Shown: positions 23,044-31,958, counted from the stretch's first letter. The stretch is DNA of 64,000 bases from UBA4733 sp036734945 (GCA_036734945.1 DAIMXP010000022.1:14104-78103); one strand, 5' to 3'. Numbers and translations: made by a program. Notes: generated from the sequence alone by a model not told the origin.

Positions 23044-23670
23044 GTGACTGCGATTCCCATTGAGCGGCGGTGGACCTTCCGCGATCTACCGAGTCTGCCC
23101 GACGACGACCGTATCTACGACATCCTTGGAGGAGAACTCGTCGTGCGCAATGTGCCGAACATGAACCACGCGGTCGTGCTCTCCGAACTGATGATCTTCC
23201 TTGGCCGCGCTCAGGAGGCCGGATACGGCGAGGTGTATACGACATCGACCGCCGCAGCACTGGATTATGGTACACGGGGCGAGGACGCCGAAGACGTTCC
23301 CCACCCGGACATCCTCTTCATTCGGCAGGCCCGTATCAGCCTGCGTGGTTGGCAGGCTGTGGAAGGCGTACCTGACCTTATTATCGAGATTCTGTCGCCG
23401 AGCACCCAAAGTGAACATGCGCCGGATGGACGGTGGTGGGATGCCTACGCGCGCAATGGTGTGCCGTACTACTGGTTAGTCGATCCAGGTCGACGGCTGA
23501 TCCGCAAGTACACGCTGGTTGGCATCCCCTACCAGGGCGGAGTCTTTGGTGAACCGTCTACCCTCCGAGCCGGCGATGTGCTGACTAGCCCGCTTTTCCC
23601 AACGCTCTCCTTGCCGGTAGCTTCCGTTTTTCGGCGGGTTCGTGACCGCCCGCCACGACGACGTCACTAA
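23044..23670 (+). CDS. Uma2-family putative endonuclease-fold protein
   Basis: 208 residues with the family core: RWTFRDLPSLPDDDRIYDIL and GGELVVRNVPNMNHAVVLSE at the N terminus, PHPDILFIRQAR, then PDLIIEILSPSTQSEHAPDG with the nuclease-fold Asp and Glu, and GVPYYWLVDPGRRLIRKY. It has no coiled-coil tail, unlike the other two copies. Start: GTG at 23044 with GAGGAGG 11 bases upstream gives the canonical N terminus. Convergent with the flavoprotein gene, 31 bases away. Function of the family is unproven. Confidence 0.88.
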   Translation: MTAIPIERRWTFRDLPSLPDDDRIYDILGGELVVRNVPNMNHAVVLSELMIFLGRAQEAGYGEVYTTSTAAALDYGTRGEDAEDVPHPDILFIRQARISLRGWQAVEGVPDLIIEILSPSTQSEHAPDGRWWDAYARNGVPYYWLVDPGRRLIRKYTLVGIPYQGGVFGEPSTLRAGDVLTSPLFPTLSLPVASVFRRVRDRPPRRRH

Positions 23671-23701
23671 AAGGCGGCAGGGTAATGAAAGGTCGCCCGC
23701 G

Positions 23702-25012
23702 TCAACGCTCCTCATGATGCGCCACTACTGCCCGCGCCGCATCGACACCCGAGCGCAAGGCGCCCTGGATGCTGCTGGACTGCAGGTACTCTCCGGCCAG
23801 ATAGAGGCCGGGCGTGGCCGTGCGCGTGCCTGGGCGATGGTCGCGCCAACGGGGTGGCTGGCTGAACTGGGCATGGGGGATGCGGTAGATCGCCAGGCAA
23901 CGCAGGCCCTCCGCTTTGCTGCCGAACCACTGTCGCAGTTCGGCGCGACTGCGGTGCTCCACGGTCGCGTCGTCGAGCCGCTGACCAACGAGGGAGGTAC
24001 AGGAGAGCAAATGCTGGCCGGAAGGGGCGTAGGAGGGCGCGATGTTGGTGAGCTGGGCGACCTGATTGAGGAAACCGGCGGGGTCCGAGTTGAGCACGAT
24101 CAGGCGATCGCGGTAGATCGGCCTGGTACTGCTAAAGTAGATCGTGGTGCAACCCAGCGATGCGAGATCCGGCAGCTCTGCGCAAAGGGTCCGCGCTGAC
24201 CAAAGATCGGTGGCCAGGATGACGGCGCTTGCCGGGAAGCGTTGTTGATGCGCCTGCACGGCTATCGCCCGACCCTCCGTGTCGCGCTCAATTTCCAGCG
24301 CCGGTGTGTTGAGTTGAATGGCGTCGGTCGGTAGGCGGTCGGCCAGTTGTTTCGCCAGTGCGCCCATGCCGCCACTGGGAACCACGGTTCGTCCTTCGGA
24401 AAGCATCTTGAAGAGAAACAGAAACCAGGGAGCACGGCTGCTGAGCGTTCGGTCCAGCAAGACGCCGCCGAAGAAGGGCGCGAAAAACTGCTCCACAGCG
24501 TTCGTGCTGAAGTGCATGTGCTTCAGTTCTTCAACCGTGCTGCGTTCCGCGGCGTGCGCCAGCCGATGACTACCAGGCCCCATCAGTTCCAGTTTCAGAC
24601 GGAGCAAGCGTGATAGGTCCGCCCGACTGAAAGGTGACATGGTGAGCAGTTGCAGCAGTCGATTGGGGTTGGCAAAGGGGTCAACGGCCACCTGCATAGG
24701 CGACCTGCCCGCTATGAGCGCGCCAGAGTTGAAGGCGCGAAGGCGCAACGCCCCTTGATCAACGAGGCCACCCAATGCCGGGTAGGCGGTGAAGAGCGCC
24801 TGGAAGCCGCGGTCCAGCACAAAGCCCTCGGCGGTGTAGTCGGAACGGACCCGGCCGCCGACACCGTCGCTCGCTTCCAGCAGGCAGACGGCCCGACCGG
24901 CCCTGTGCAACGTCACCGCCGCAGCCAGGCCAGCCAGTCCGGCCCCAATGATCACGACCTGTGGCGCGTCTCCCGCTGCTTGGCCGCTAGCGTTGGGCCC
25001 GTTCACCACCAC
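23702..25012 (-). CDS. FAD-dependent amine oxidase/phytoene-desaturase-like oxidoreductase
   Basis: A 436-residue flavoprotein. The N-terminal dinucleotide fold is VVIIGAGLAGLAAAVTLHRA, followed by LLEASDGVGGRVRSD, the G-G-R motif of the amine oxidase/protoporphyrinogen oxidase superfamily. The C terminus has the second FAD contact: GLYLAGEYLQSSSIQGALRS with GVDAARAV. Substrate cannot be deduced; carotenoid-type or porphyrinogen-type substrates are possible. The start is GTG at 25012, 10 bases inside the end of the upstream SCO1664-like gene, so the two are translationally coupled. Confidence 0.88.
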   Translation of the reverse strand: MVVNGPNASGQAAGDAPQVVIIGAGLAGLAAAVTLHRAGRAVCLLEASDGVGGRVRSDYTAEGFVLDRGFQALFTAYPALGGLVDQGALRLRAFNSGALIAGRSPMQVAVDPFANPNRLLQLLTMSPFSRADLSRLLRLKLELMGPGSHRLAHAAERSTVEELKHMHFSTNAVEQFFAPFFGGVLLDRTLSSRAPWFLFLFKMLSEGRTVVPSGGMGALAKQLADRLPTDAIQLNTPALEIERDTEGRAIAVQAHQQRFPASAVILATDLWSARTLCAELPDLASLGCTTIYFSSTRPIYRDRLIVLNSDPAGFLNQVAQLTNIAPSYAPSGQHLLSCTSLVGQRLDDATVEHRSRAELRQWFGSKAEGLRCLAIYRIPHAQFSQPPRWRDHRPGTRTATPGLYLAGEYLQSSSIQGALRSGVDAARAVVAHHEER

Positions 25013-25821
25013 TCCCTGGGCACGCTGTCATAGTTGTCCAGGCGAGGGAAGACGCGCTGGCGGAGCACGCGCTCGATCCGTTTGACGAAGACCCCGATCT
25101 CGTCGCTCGCCAACAACGGCTTGAGCTGCTCCAGGAGTTCATCCAGGGACGTAGAGGAGGCAAAGCGTTGTACGTCGGCGAGCAGCCACGACGGTAGCGC
25201 ACTGCCCGAGAACTCACGCAGGACGGTGCGCAGCTTGGGATCGGTGTTGAAGGCGAGGCCATGGTCAATGCCCCAGACATTCCCTTCCTTATCAAGCAAG
25301 CAGTGCCCAGCCTTACGGTCGGCGTTATTGGTGATGTAGTCAAACACCGCCATTTGCATCAACTCCGCGCGGTGCTCATGGCGCCAGCGGAACAGGTGAC
25401 TGTCGCTGGTCGGTTGGACATAGAGCTGGATGGACCCGACGCCGTAGGGACCTTCCCGAATGACTGTTGGTGGGACGAACTGCCAGCCCAGGGCTGCGCT
25501 GGTCAGGTAGGCGGCATACTCGCGTTTGTAGAGCGTGCCGGAGGGGAAGTCCCAGAGCGGCACCTCACCCCGGCGCGGCTTGTAGATCGCCAGCACGTCG
25601 ATATCCTGGCCGGAGTTCGTCAATCCCAGGGCGAAACTGTAGTTCGAGCCTTGCGGCAACTGTTCGCAGGCGACGATCTCCGCGCAGCGCAATTGCTCCA
25701 GGACTGGCGCATCAACGCGCGGCTGCGTGTCTGGAGGTCCCTCATCTGGGGCCTCCGCGGCGGCATCAGCGTCGCCCGACAGCGAGTCGGGCCGAGTCGG
25801 ACGCCTTCGATAACTTGCCAT
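25003..25821 (-). CDS. SCO1664-family protein (PI3/PI4-kinase-like fold)
   Basis: A 272-residue protein resembling the actinobacterial SCO1664 family, distantly related to phosphatidylinositol 3/4-kinases. Visible kinase-like features: VLAIYKPRRGEVPLWDFPSG with the nucleotide-binding Lys, then FDYITNNADRKAGHCLL with the D-R-K catalytic-type segment, and GIDHGLAFN as the metal-binding D-H-G motif. Substrate unknown; protein or small-molecule phosphorylation is inference. It overlaps the flavoprotein gene downstream. TATACT lies 6 bases before the ATG, so the mRNA is probably leaderless. Confidence 0.82.
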   Translation of the reverse strand: MASYRRRPTRPDSLSGDADAAAEAPDEGPPDTQPRVDAPVLEQLRCAEIVACEQLPQGSNYSFALGLTNSGQDIDVLAIYKPRRGEVPLWDFPSGTLYKREYAAYLTSAALGWQFVPPTVIREGPYGVGSIQLYVQPTSDSHLFRWRHEHRAELMQMAVFDYITNNADRKAGHCLLDKEGNVWGIDHGLAFNTDPKLRTVLREFSGSALPSWLLADVQRFASSTSLDELLEQLKPLLASDEIGVFVKRIERVLRQRVFPRLDNYDSVPREWW

Positions 25822-25827
25822 GGGGAG

Positions 25828-25833
25828 AGTATA
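25828..25833 (-). promoter_or_regulatory. Candidate -10 box, leaderless start of the SCO1664-like gene
   Basis: TATACT on the minus strand with only 6 bases to the ATG at 25821. Transcription would begin at or next to the A of the start codon, and no ribosome binding site is present. Confidence 0.5.
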
Positions 25834-25851
25834 CGTTTGGAGCGCAGCGAG

Positions 25852-26820
25852 CTAGGCGAAGTTGCTGTCGAAGAGTGCTTCGATCCGGGCGATGTCGGAC
25901 AGCGGCAAGTCGGGCAGGTCCGGCGCGGCGGCGAACTCCTCCAGTTGCTCCAGATTATAGATATTGGGCAGCGTCGAGCAGACGGTTGGCTGGGCCAGGA
26001 TGAACTTCAGTGCGGCCTGGCCCAGCGTCATGTTGTGATCGTCGCTCAAAAAGCGCAGGCGCTCAATCTTCTTGATGCCGCTGAGCAGCCACTCGCGCGG
26101 GCGGTGGTTGCGGTGGTCTCCTGGTGGGAAGGTGGTCTCCTCTGTGAAGTGCCCCTCCAGCAAACCGGAGGAGTGCGGCACGCGCACCAGCAGGCCAACG
26201 CCACGCTCCTGCGCCGTGGCAAAGAAGCTGCGTCCCGGTTCCTGTTCCAGGGCATTGTAGATGATCTGCAATGATGCCATCGCGCGCTGCTCCATCATGG
26301 CGGCGCCGTCCAGCGTGCCGCCGATAGCCGGTCCCATCGCCACGCCGTAATGGCGAATCTTGCCTTCGGACCGCAATTCCTCTAACGTGCCAAAGAGGTC
26401 GTCGCGTCGCATGTCGGGCAGATGCGGGTTGTGCAACTGGTAGAGGTCGATGTAGTCGGTGGCGAGGCGGCGGAGGCTCTGCTCGCAGGCAAAACGCACA
26501 AAGGCCGGCTCCCAACGCTGTGGGCGTTCGCGTTGTCCCTGGGACTCCGGGTTGGCGTAGATGTCGTAGCCAAACTTGGTGGCGATCACCAGGCGCCGAC
26601 GTTCCGCCGCCAAAGCGATGGGGATGATCTCTTCGGCGCGACCGTTGCCGTAGGTGTCACCGGTGTCGATGAAGGTGACGCCGAGGTCGAAGGCCCGCCG
26701 CAAGAGGGTGTCGCACTCCTCCTGTGTGTGCGTCCCCCACCAGTCCGACCCCAGCGTCCAGGCGCCGAAGCCCACTTCGGACACTGTCAGGTCCGTCCCC
26801 GGAAAGGTGCGATAGCGCAT
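25852..26820 (-). CDS. Aldo/keto reductase
   Basis: A 322-residue NADPH-dependent TIM-barrel reductase. Seen: EVGFGAWTLGSDWWG, FIDTGDTYGNGRAEEII with the catalytic Asp and Tyr, VIATKFGYD with the catalytic Lys, YIDLYQLHNPH with the catalytic His, and the cofactor-binding region near the C terminus (GQAALKFILAQPTVCSTLPN). Start: ATG at 26820 with AGGAGC about 9 bases upstream; a TATACT box lies at 26852-26857. It is transcribed alone towards the SCO1664-like gene. Substrate unknown. Confidence 0.92.
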   Translation of the reverse strand: MRYRTFPGTDLTVSEVGFGAWTLGSDWWGTHTQEECDTLLRRAFDLGVTFIDTGDTYGNGRAEEIIPIALAAERRRLVIATKFGYDIYANPESQGQRERPQRWEPAFVRFACEQSLRRLATDYIDLYQLHNPHLPDMRRDDLFGTLEELRSEGKIRHYGVAMGPAIGGTLDGAAMMEQRAMASLQIIYNALEQEPGRSFFATAQERGVGLLVRVPHSSGLLEGHFTEETTFPPGDHRNHRPREWLLSGIKKIERLRFLSDDHNMTLGQAALKFILAQPTVCSTLPNIYNLEQLEEFAAAPDLPDLPLSDIARIEALFDSNFA

Positions 26821-26851
26821 CAAGCTGCTCCTATTCGACGTCTGCTCAAGC

Positions 26852-26857
26852 AGTATA
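26852..26857 (-). promoter_or_regulatory. Candidate -10 box of the aldo/keto reductase gene
   Basis: TATACT on the minus strand, 31 bases before the ATG, with a leader long enough to hold the AGGAGC ribosome binding site. The -35 region is weak. Confidence 0.45.
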
Positions 26858-27038
26858 CCGAGGGATGCAGTTCCCGAACTGCGTAGCGGCCGGCGAAATG
26901 TTAGCGCATCGTCCTCGGCGGCACGCCATGCCATAAGATCAGCTACACAGGGCTGTCACATTTTGCACGAGAATCGGGATATGTAGGCAGGACGATGCGC
27001 GTCGACGAACGCATCCGCCGTAAGTGAGGAGGTTTCGG

Positions 27039-28232
27039 ATGGGCAGAGTAATTGCGCCCGCTGCTGCCAACGAGGAGCGCCTTCTCCAGACGCTCTGCTC
27101 TGAGCGAGCGCGGCTGGTACGCCTCTGCTACCGGCTCACGGGTAGCCTCGACGCCGCGGAGGATCTGGCACAGGAGACACTGTACGAGGCGGTGCGCAAC
27201 GCGCACAAACTGCACGACCCTACGGGCTACGGCAAGTGGCTCTCCGCCATTGCCCGCAATGTCTGCCTGCGTTGGAATGAACGCCGGGGCCGTGAGGCCG
27301 CCCGCCTCCATTCACTCCACCCTTCGGGCGCAGCCTCCAACGACGAGGATACCGACGAGTTGGACTTGCCGGACGAGAACTACGATCTGGATGTCGAACT
27401 GGGTCGCCGGGAACTGGCAGCGCTGCTGGATCGGGCGCTCGCCATGCTGCCGGCAGAGAGCCGCGAGGTGCTGATCCAGCGCTACGTGTACGACTCGCCC
27501 TACGCCGAGATCGCCAGGCGGCTTGATTTGAATGGCCCCGCCGTCGCCAAGCGCTTGGAGCGCGGCAGGCTCCGGCTGAAGCGCGTCTTATCCACCTACC
27601 TGATCCGCGAGGCGGTGGGCTACGGCCTGTCTGCGGGCCAGCTCTTCGACGATTGGCAAGAGACGCCGATCTGGTGCCCCTGTTGTGGCAACCGTCACCT
27701 ACTCGGCCAGCGTATGCCCGGCGGTCGGCTGTGGCTGATCTGCCAGCCCTGTGTCATTCCTGTCAACCTGTACGCGACTGTGGGGCCCTATCCGCACGTT
27801 CAGGGCTACAGCGCGACCTACTTCCGAAGCCATGTTGAGCACGAGCGCCACTTCGGCGGTGGCACCGTCGGCCTGGCGGAGCGCTGCAGTCGGTGTGGCG
27901 GCACGCTCGTCTATCGCCCGACGGTGGAGACCTGGATGTCCTACGCCTATCACTACCTCCTGGCCCGCTGCGCGAGCTGCGGGAATGACGCCGGCCAGTT
28001 CGCGGCGACCTGGCAGCTCCTCTCCACGCCCGAAGGGCGGCGCTTCCGGCAAGAGCACACGCGGCTCCGGTTCCTACCGGACAGAGAAGTCGAGGCCGGT
28101 GGGGTGCCGGCCCTCGTCGTTGGCTTCGAGAGCATGACCGATAGCGCCACGCTGCACGGCATCTTCGTCCGTGATACCTTCGAGCGCATCAGGGTGGATG
28201 CGCCGCCGGGCGGTGGTGGCGAAGGTGACTGA
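27039..28232 (+). CDS. ECF-type sigma factor with zinc-ribbon C-terminal extension
   Basis: 397 residues, about twice the usual ECF length. Region 2: RARLVRLCYRLTGSLDAAED with LAQETLYEAVRNA and GYGKWLSAIARNVC. Region 4: LAMLPAESREVLIQRYVYDS and YAEIARRLDLNGPAVAKRLE, both intact. Then follows an extension of about 210 residues with two cysteine sets, CPCCGNRH...CQPC and CSRCGG...CASCGN, plausible zinc sites, and a terminal mixed domain. Such a tail may sense a ligand or stress and control the sigma part; this is inference. Start: ATG at 27039 with GAGGAGG 6 bases upstream. No separate anti-sigma gene is nearby. The stop overlaps the start of an ABC transporter pair. Confidence 0.85.
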   Translation: MGRVIAPAAANEERLLQTLCSERARLVRLCYRLTGSLDAAEDLAQETLYEAVRNAHKLHDPTGYGKWLSAIARNVCLRWNERRGREAARLHSLHPSGAASNDEDTDELDLPDENYDLDVELGRRELAALLDRALAMLPAESREVLIQRYVYDSPYAEIARRLDLNGPAVAKRLERGRLRLKRVLSTYLIREAVGYGLSAGQLFDDWQETPIWCPCCGNRHLLGQRMPGGRLWLICQPCVIPVNLYATVGPYPHVQGYSATYFRSHVEHERHFGGGTVGLAERCSRCGGTLVYRPTVETWMSYAYHYLLARCASCGNDAGQFAATWQLLSTPEGRRFRQEHTRLRFLPDREVEAGGVPALVVGFESMTDSATLHGIFVRDTFERIRVDAPPGGGGEGD

Positions 28233-30135
28233 CCGCCAGGAAACCCCGGCCGCCAAATCCGCGCCGGTGCTGCTGGCGGCGCAGCCGGGCGGCCTGCGCA
28301 TGTTCCGCGACCTCGGCTGGCTGCTTGGCAGGATGGCCCAAATCGTGCCGCGCGCTTTCTCCCTCTGGCTGGCCAACGGGCTGCTCCAGGGGCTGCTGGT
28401 GCCTGCTCAGCTCTGGCTGACAAAAGCACTCATCGATGCGCTCGCCAGGCAGGTCCACGGCGGGGCTGCACGGAACACACTGCTCTGGTTGGTCTTACTG
28501 GTCGCATCGCTGATCGTGCAGCGCGTCCTGGGCGGGCTTCAGCCCTGGCTGGCGGCAATTGTACGGGAGACGACGAGCGCGGCCCAGCAGGAGCGGGTGA
28601 TGTGCAAGGCCGCCAGCCTCGACCTTGCAGCCTTCGAGCACCAGGGCTACTACGACCAACTCAACCGCGTCATGTCCGGCGTGGAGACGCGCCTGCCGCG
28701 ACTGTTGCAACAGGTTCTGCAGATGGTCGAGACGCTGCCGCAATTGGCGGGGTATACCGTGGCGCTGCTGACGCTCAGCCCGGTGCTGCCCGTCATCGTT
28801 CTGGCGGCGGTGGTCCCCACCGCGGTTGGCTTTGCCCGTGGCGGTCAATCCAACTGGCAGTTGCTCAGCGCGCAGACGCGCGATCGCCGCCTGGCGAAGT
28901 ATTACGCCGGTGTGCTCACCGACCGCGCCTTCGCCAAAGAGGTGCGGCTGTACGGCCTCTCCGGCTACCTGCGCGGGCGCTGGGCGGCGCTCTTCTGGCG
29001 AACCAGCAACGCCCAACGCCGGCTGGCGCTGCACCAGGGCCTCCGCCAGCGCGGCATGATCCTCGGCATGGCGACGGTCAGCATGCTGGGGCTGTGGTGG
29101 GTGGTGGCCGGGCGGCTGATACACACCACCGCCGGTGGCTACGCCCTCCTGTTTCAGTCCATCGAGGGCATGATCGGCGCCACCTTCGTCCTGACGTCGG
29201 CGCTGTCGTCACTCGGTGAGCACTCCGGCTATGCCAGCGCCTTTCGGGCGTTTCTGCAGGCTTCGCCTGCGGGGCCGGGGGTCGTGGGCCAGGGGTCGGG
29301 GACGCGGGAAGTCGGGACACCAATCACACTGCCCGTTCCATCCCCGACTCCTGACCCTCGACCGCCGACCCCGCGCCCGAAGGGCGCAGCGAGCATTGAT
29401 TTTGAGGATGTCTGGTTCACCTACCCCGGTAGCGCCATCCCGGCCCTGGCCGGTGTGACCTTTACCATGGCCGCGGGGGAGAAAGTCGCCCTGGTTGGGG
29501 AGAACGGCGCCGGCAAGACGACCCTTGCCAAGTTGCTGCTCGGTCTGTACTACCCTGATCAGGGTAGGATCACGCTGGACGGGGTCGACCTTCGGGAAAT
29601 CGATGCCGCGTCGTTACGCGCCAGCATGTCCGCCATCTTCCAGCAGTTCACCCGCTACCAGCTCACCTTCCGCGAGAACGTCGGCCTGGGCGCTCCGGAG
29701 CGGCTGGTGGCCGGCCAGGACATCGGCCCGGCCGTCGCTCAGGCCGGCGCGGACGACATTGTGCGTGGTCTGGCGGAAGGTGACGGCACGCTGCTGGGCC
29801 CGGATGTCGGCGGTGTCGATCTCTCCGGCGGGCAGTGGCAGCGGGTCGCCGTGGCGCGGGCCTTCTTTCGCGATGCTCAGGTTCTGGTGCTCGACGAGCC
29901 GACGGCAGCGCTCGATCCGCTGGCAGAACTGGCGCTGTTCCAGCGCTTTGCCGAACTGGCACAGGGGAAGACCGCCCTGCTGATCTCCCACCGCCTGGGT
30001 ATGGCCCGTTTCGCCGATCAGGTGCTGGTGCTGTCCAGCGGCAAGCTCGTGGCGGCCGGCCGGCACGAAGAGCTCGTCCGGGCCGGCGGCGAATATGCCG
30101 AGTTGTTCGAGGCGCAGGCGAGGTGGTACCGATGA
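28225..30135 (+). CDS. ABC half-transporter, membrane and ATPase domains fused (first of pair)
   Basis: About 636 residues: a six-helix exporter-type membrane domain, a Pro/Gly-rich linker, then an ATPase domain with Walker A GENGAGKTT, Q-loop IFQQFTRYQ, signature LSGGQWQRVA, Walker B VLVLDEPTAALD and switch LLISHRL, all intact. The start is uncertain: GTG at 28225 overlaps the sigma-factor stop by 8 bases, GTG 28216 and ATG 28198 are alternatives. Probably forms a heterodimeric exporter with the next gene, which overlaps by 4 bases. The linker (about 29260-29380) contains an in-frame inverted repeat. Substrate unknown; the neighbouring ECF gene suggests inducible export of a peptide or toxic compound. 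Confidence 0.9.
   Translation: MTDRQETPAAKSAPVLLAAQPGGLRMFRDLGWLLGRMAQIVPRAFSLWLANGLLQGLLVPAQLWLTKALIDALARQVHGGAARNTLLWLVLLVASLIVQRVLGGLQPWLAAIVRETTSAAQQERVMCKAASLDLAAFEHQGYYDQLNRVMSGVETRLPRLLQQVLQMVETLPQLAGYTVALLTLSPVLPVIVLAAVVPTAVGFARGGQSNWQLLSAQTRDRRLAKYYAGVLTDRAFAKEVRLYGLSGYLRGRWAALFWRTSNAQRRLALHQGLRQRGMILGMATVSMLGLWWVVAGRLIHTTAGGYALLFQSIEGMIGATFVLTSALSSLGEHSGYASAFRAFLQASPAGPGVVGQGSGTREVGTPITLPVPSPTPDPRPPTPRPKGAASIDFEDVWFTYPGSAIPALAGVTFTMAAGEKVALVGENGAGKTTLAKLLLGLYYPDQGRITLDGVDLREIDAASLRASMSAIFQQFTRYQLTFRENVGLGAPERLVAGQDIGPAVAQAGADDIVRGLAEGDGTLLGPDVGGVDLSGGQWQRVAVARAFFRDAQVLVLDEPTAALDPLAELALFQRFAELAQGKTALLISHRLGMARFADQVLVLSSGKLVAAGRHEELVRAGGEYAELFEAQARWYR
29269..29374. repeat. Imperfect inverted repeat inside the ABC linker
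   Basis: Arms 29269-29302 and 29341-29374 pair at 29 of 34 positions by my alignment, with a 38-base loop. Arm sequence is built on GGGGTCGGGGA-like words. It is read through in frame and yields the linker between the membrane and ATPase domains, rich in Pro, Gly, Thr. Such GGGTCGGGG-type palindromes look like a genomic repeat rather than coding sequence. Confidence 0.75.
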
Positions 30136-31958
30136 GCACGACAGCGGTTGGTGGGATTGCAGGCCGGTCCCGCGGGCGCCTGTGGCGGGACATTCTGGGG
30201 CTGCTCAAGGAACTGTGGCTGGCACAGCCGGGAGCCTGGTTGGCCACGCTTGGCTTATTGATCGTCGGCAACGCGCGGGTGGGGCTATACGTGACGGCGG
30301 CGGGGGGCGCGGTCAGCGCCCTGACCGGTGAGCCGGCCGGCGGCCACTCGGTGTTGTTCTGGCTGGGCGTTTACATCTTCGCCCGCGCCCTGGAAGAATT
30401 CTACTGGGGGCTGAGTCCGGTCGTCTCAGCCTACCTGATGGATCATGGCACCTTCCGTATGCAGGATCGGGTGCTGGAGCGCGCCGCCGCCGCACCGCTG
30501 ATCCAGTTCGAAGAGGGCGAGTTCTTTGCCCACCTGCAGCGGGCGACGGCCGGGACCGGTGAGCGGCTTATTGGCGTTTACAACCAGCTCATGCAGGTGA
30601 GTACAGAGATTATTCGAGTCGGCGCCGTCGCCATCGCGCTCTACGTGATACAGCCGCTCCTGGTGCCGCTGCTGGTCGTCGGGACGATACCTTCCATCTG
30701 GCTCCAGGCGCGGGTAGCAACGGCGCTCTACCAGGCCCGACGTACCCACACAGTCGGCGATCGCATCCGTCTGCACCTGGAGCGCCTGCTGACGGGCCGC
30801 GACGCGGCAGCCGAGGTGCGCCTCTTCGGTTCGGCGGAGTACCTGATCGGTCGCTGGCGCAGCTTGCGGGCGGCGCGCAGCCACGACATCGTGGAGGCGG
30901 AACGCCGGCGCGCCTGGTCCGGCGCGCTGAGCGGCTCGTGCTCCGGCGCGGCCTACGCTGCAGCCTTGGTCCTGGTAACCTTCCTCATCCTGCGCGGGAA
31001 GTTATCCATCGGCAACTACGTGACCGTTGCCTTTGGCGCGCTCTGGTTTGAGGGCATGTTCGCCGGCCTGGTCAATGGTGTGCGCGCGCTGGAGGAAGAG
31101 TCGCAGTTCCTGGGCGACCTGTTTGATTTCTTGCGAGCGGCGCGGCAGGAGACCACTCTCTCTGATTCTCCCCGCGCCGGGGAGAGAGTCAGAGAGAGTG
31201 GTTCCCCCGGCATCCTTGTGGAAGCCGACTGCGTCAGCTTTGCCTACCCCGGTAGCGTCCGACCTGTGTTGCATGACATCAGCCTGCGAATTGCGCCGGG
31301 TGAGCGCGTCGCCATCGTCGGCGAGAACGGCGCCGGCAAGACGACGCTTGTCCGGCTGCTCGCCGGCCTCTACCAACCGGATCGCGGCATGGTGCGGCTG
31401 GAAGGCGTGCCCCTCACGCCAGATCGGGCGGTGGAGATGCGGCGCCGGGTGGCGGCGGTCTTCCAGGACTACGCCTGTTTTCAACTGACGGCCAGGGAGA
31501 GTATCGGTTTCGGTGACCTGGAGCGGCTGTGGGATGATGCGGCGTTGGCGGCAGCGGCCAAACAGGCGGACATCGCCTCGCTCCTGGCGCGCCTCCCGGA
31601 TGGACTCGATACCTATGTCGGACGTGAGTTCGGCGAGACAGACCTGTCCGGCGGCCAGTGGCAGCGCCTGGCGCTGGCGCGAGCCTTCTTCCGCCAGGCC
31701 GACCTGCTAGTACTGGATGAGCCGACCGCGGCCCTGGATCCGCTGGCCGAACTCGCACTCTTTCGGCGTTTCGCTGAACTGGTGCAAGGGCACACGGCAA
31801 TCATGATTTCGCACCGTCTGGGGATGGCGCGGCTGGCCGACCGCGTAATCGTGCTTGAACATGGCGCCATTGTCGAGGAAGGGACGCATGCCGCCCTCAT
31901 TGCTGCAGGTGGCCGTTACGCCCGGATGTTCGAAGCTCAGGCGCAATGGTATCGGTAA
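30132..31958 (+). CDS. ABC half-transporter, membrane and ATPase domains fused (second of pair)
   Basis: 608 residues with the same plan as its neighbour: exporter-type membrane domain, short linker, ATPase with Walker A GENGAGKTT, Q-loop VFQDYACFQ, signature LSGGQWQRLA, Walker B LLVLDEPTAALD and switch IMISHRLGMA. Both ATPase sites therefore look competent, unlike heterodimers with one degenerate site. The ATG at 30132 overlaps the stop of the first half (ATGA), so the two proteins are made together. The linker carries its own palindrome (31152-31202), different in sequence from that of the partner. Confidence 0.92.
   Translation: MSTTAVGGIAGRSRGRLWRDILGLLKELWLAQPGAWLATLGLLIVGNARVGLYVTAAGGAVSALTGEPAGGHSVLFWLGVYIFARALEEFYWGLSPVVSAYLMDHGTFRMQDRVLERAAAAPLIQFEEGEFFAHLQRATAGTGERLIGVYNQLMQVSTEIIRVGAVAIALYVIQPLLVPLLVVGTIPSIWLQARVATALYQARRTHTVGDRIRLHLERLLTGRDAAAEVRLFGSAEYLIGRWRSLRAARSHDIVEAERRRAWSGALSGSCSGAAYAAALVLVTFLILRGKLSIGNYVTVAFGALWFEGMFAGLVNGVRALEEESQFLGDLFDFLRAARQETTLSDSPRAGERVRESGSPGILVEADCVSFAYPGSVRPVLHDISLRIAPGERVAIVGENGAGKTTLVRLLAGLYQPDRGMVRLEGVPLTPDRAVEMRRRVAAVFQDYACFQLTARESIGFGDLERLWDDAALAAAAKQADIASLLARLPDGLDTYVGREFGETDLSGGQWQRLALARAFFRQADLLVLDEPTAALDPLAELALFRRFAELVQGHTAIMISHRLGMARLADRVIVLEHGAIVEEGTHAALIAAGGRYARMFEAQAQWYR
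31152..31202. repeat. Palindromic repeat inside the second ABC linker
   Basis: Left arm 31152-31173 (ACCACTCTCTCTGATTCTCC then CC) and right arm 31179-31202 are nearly perfect reverse complements around the 5-base loop GCGCC. Translated in frame it gives the polar linker TTLSDSPRAGERVRESG between the membrane and ATPase domains. The CTCTCTCCC/GGGAGAGAG type of hairpin resembles intergenic repeats, here captured inside a gene. Confidence 0.85.
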
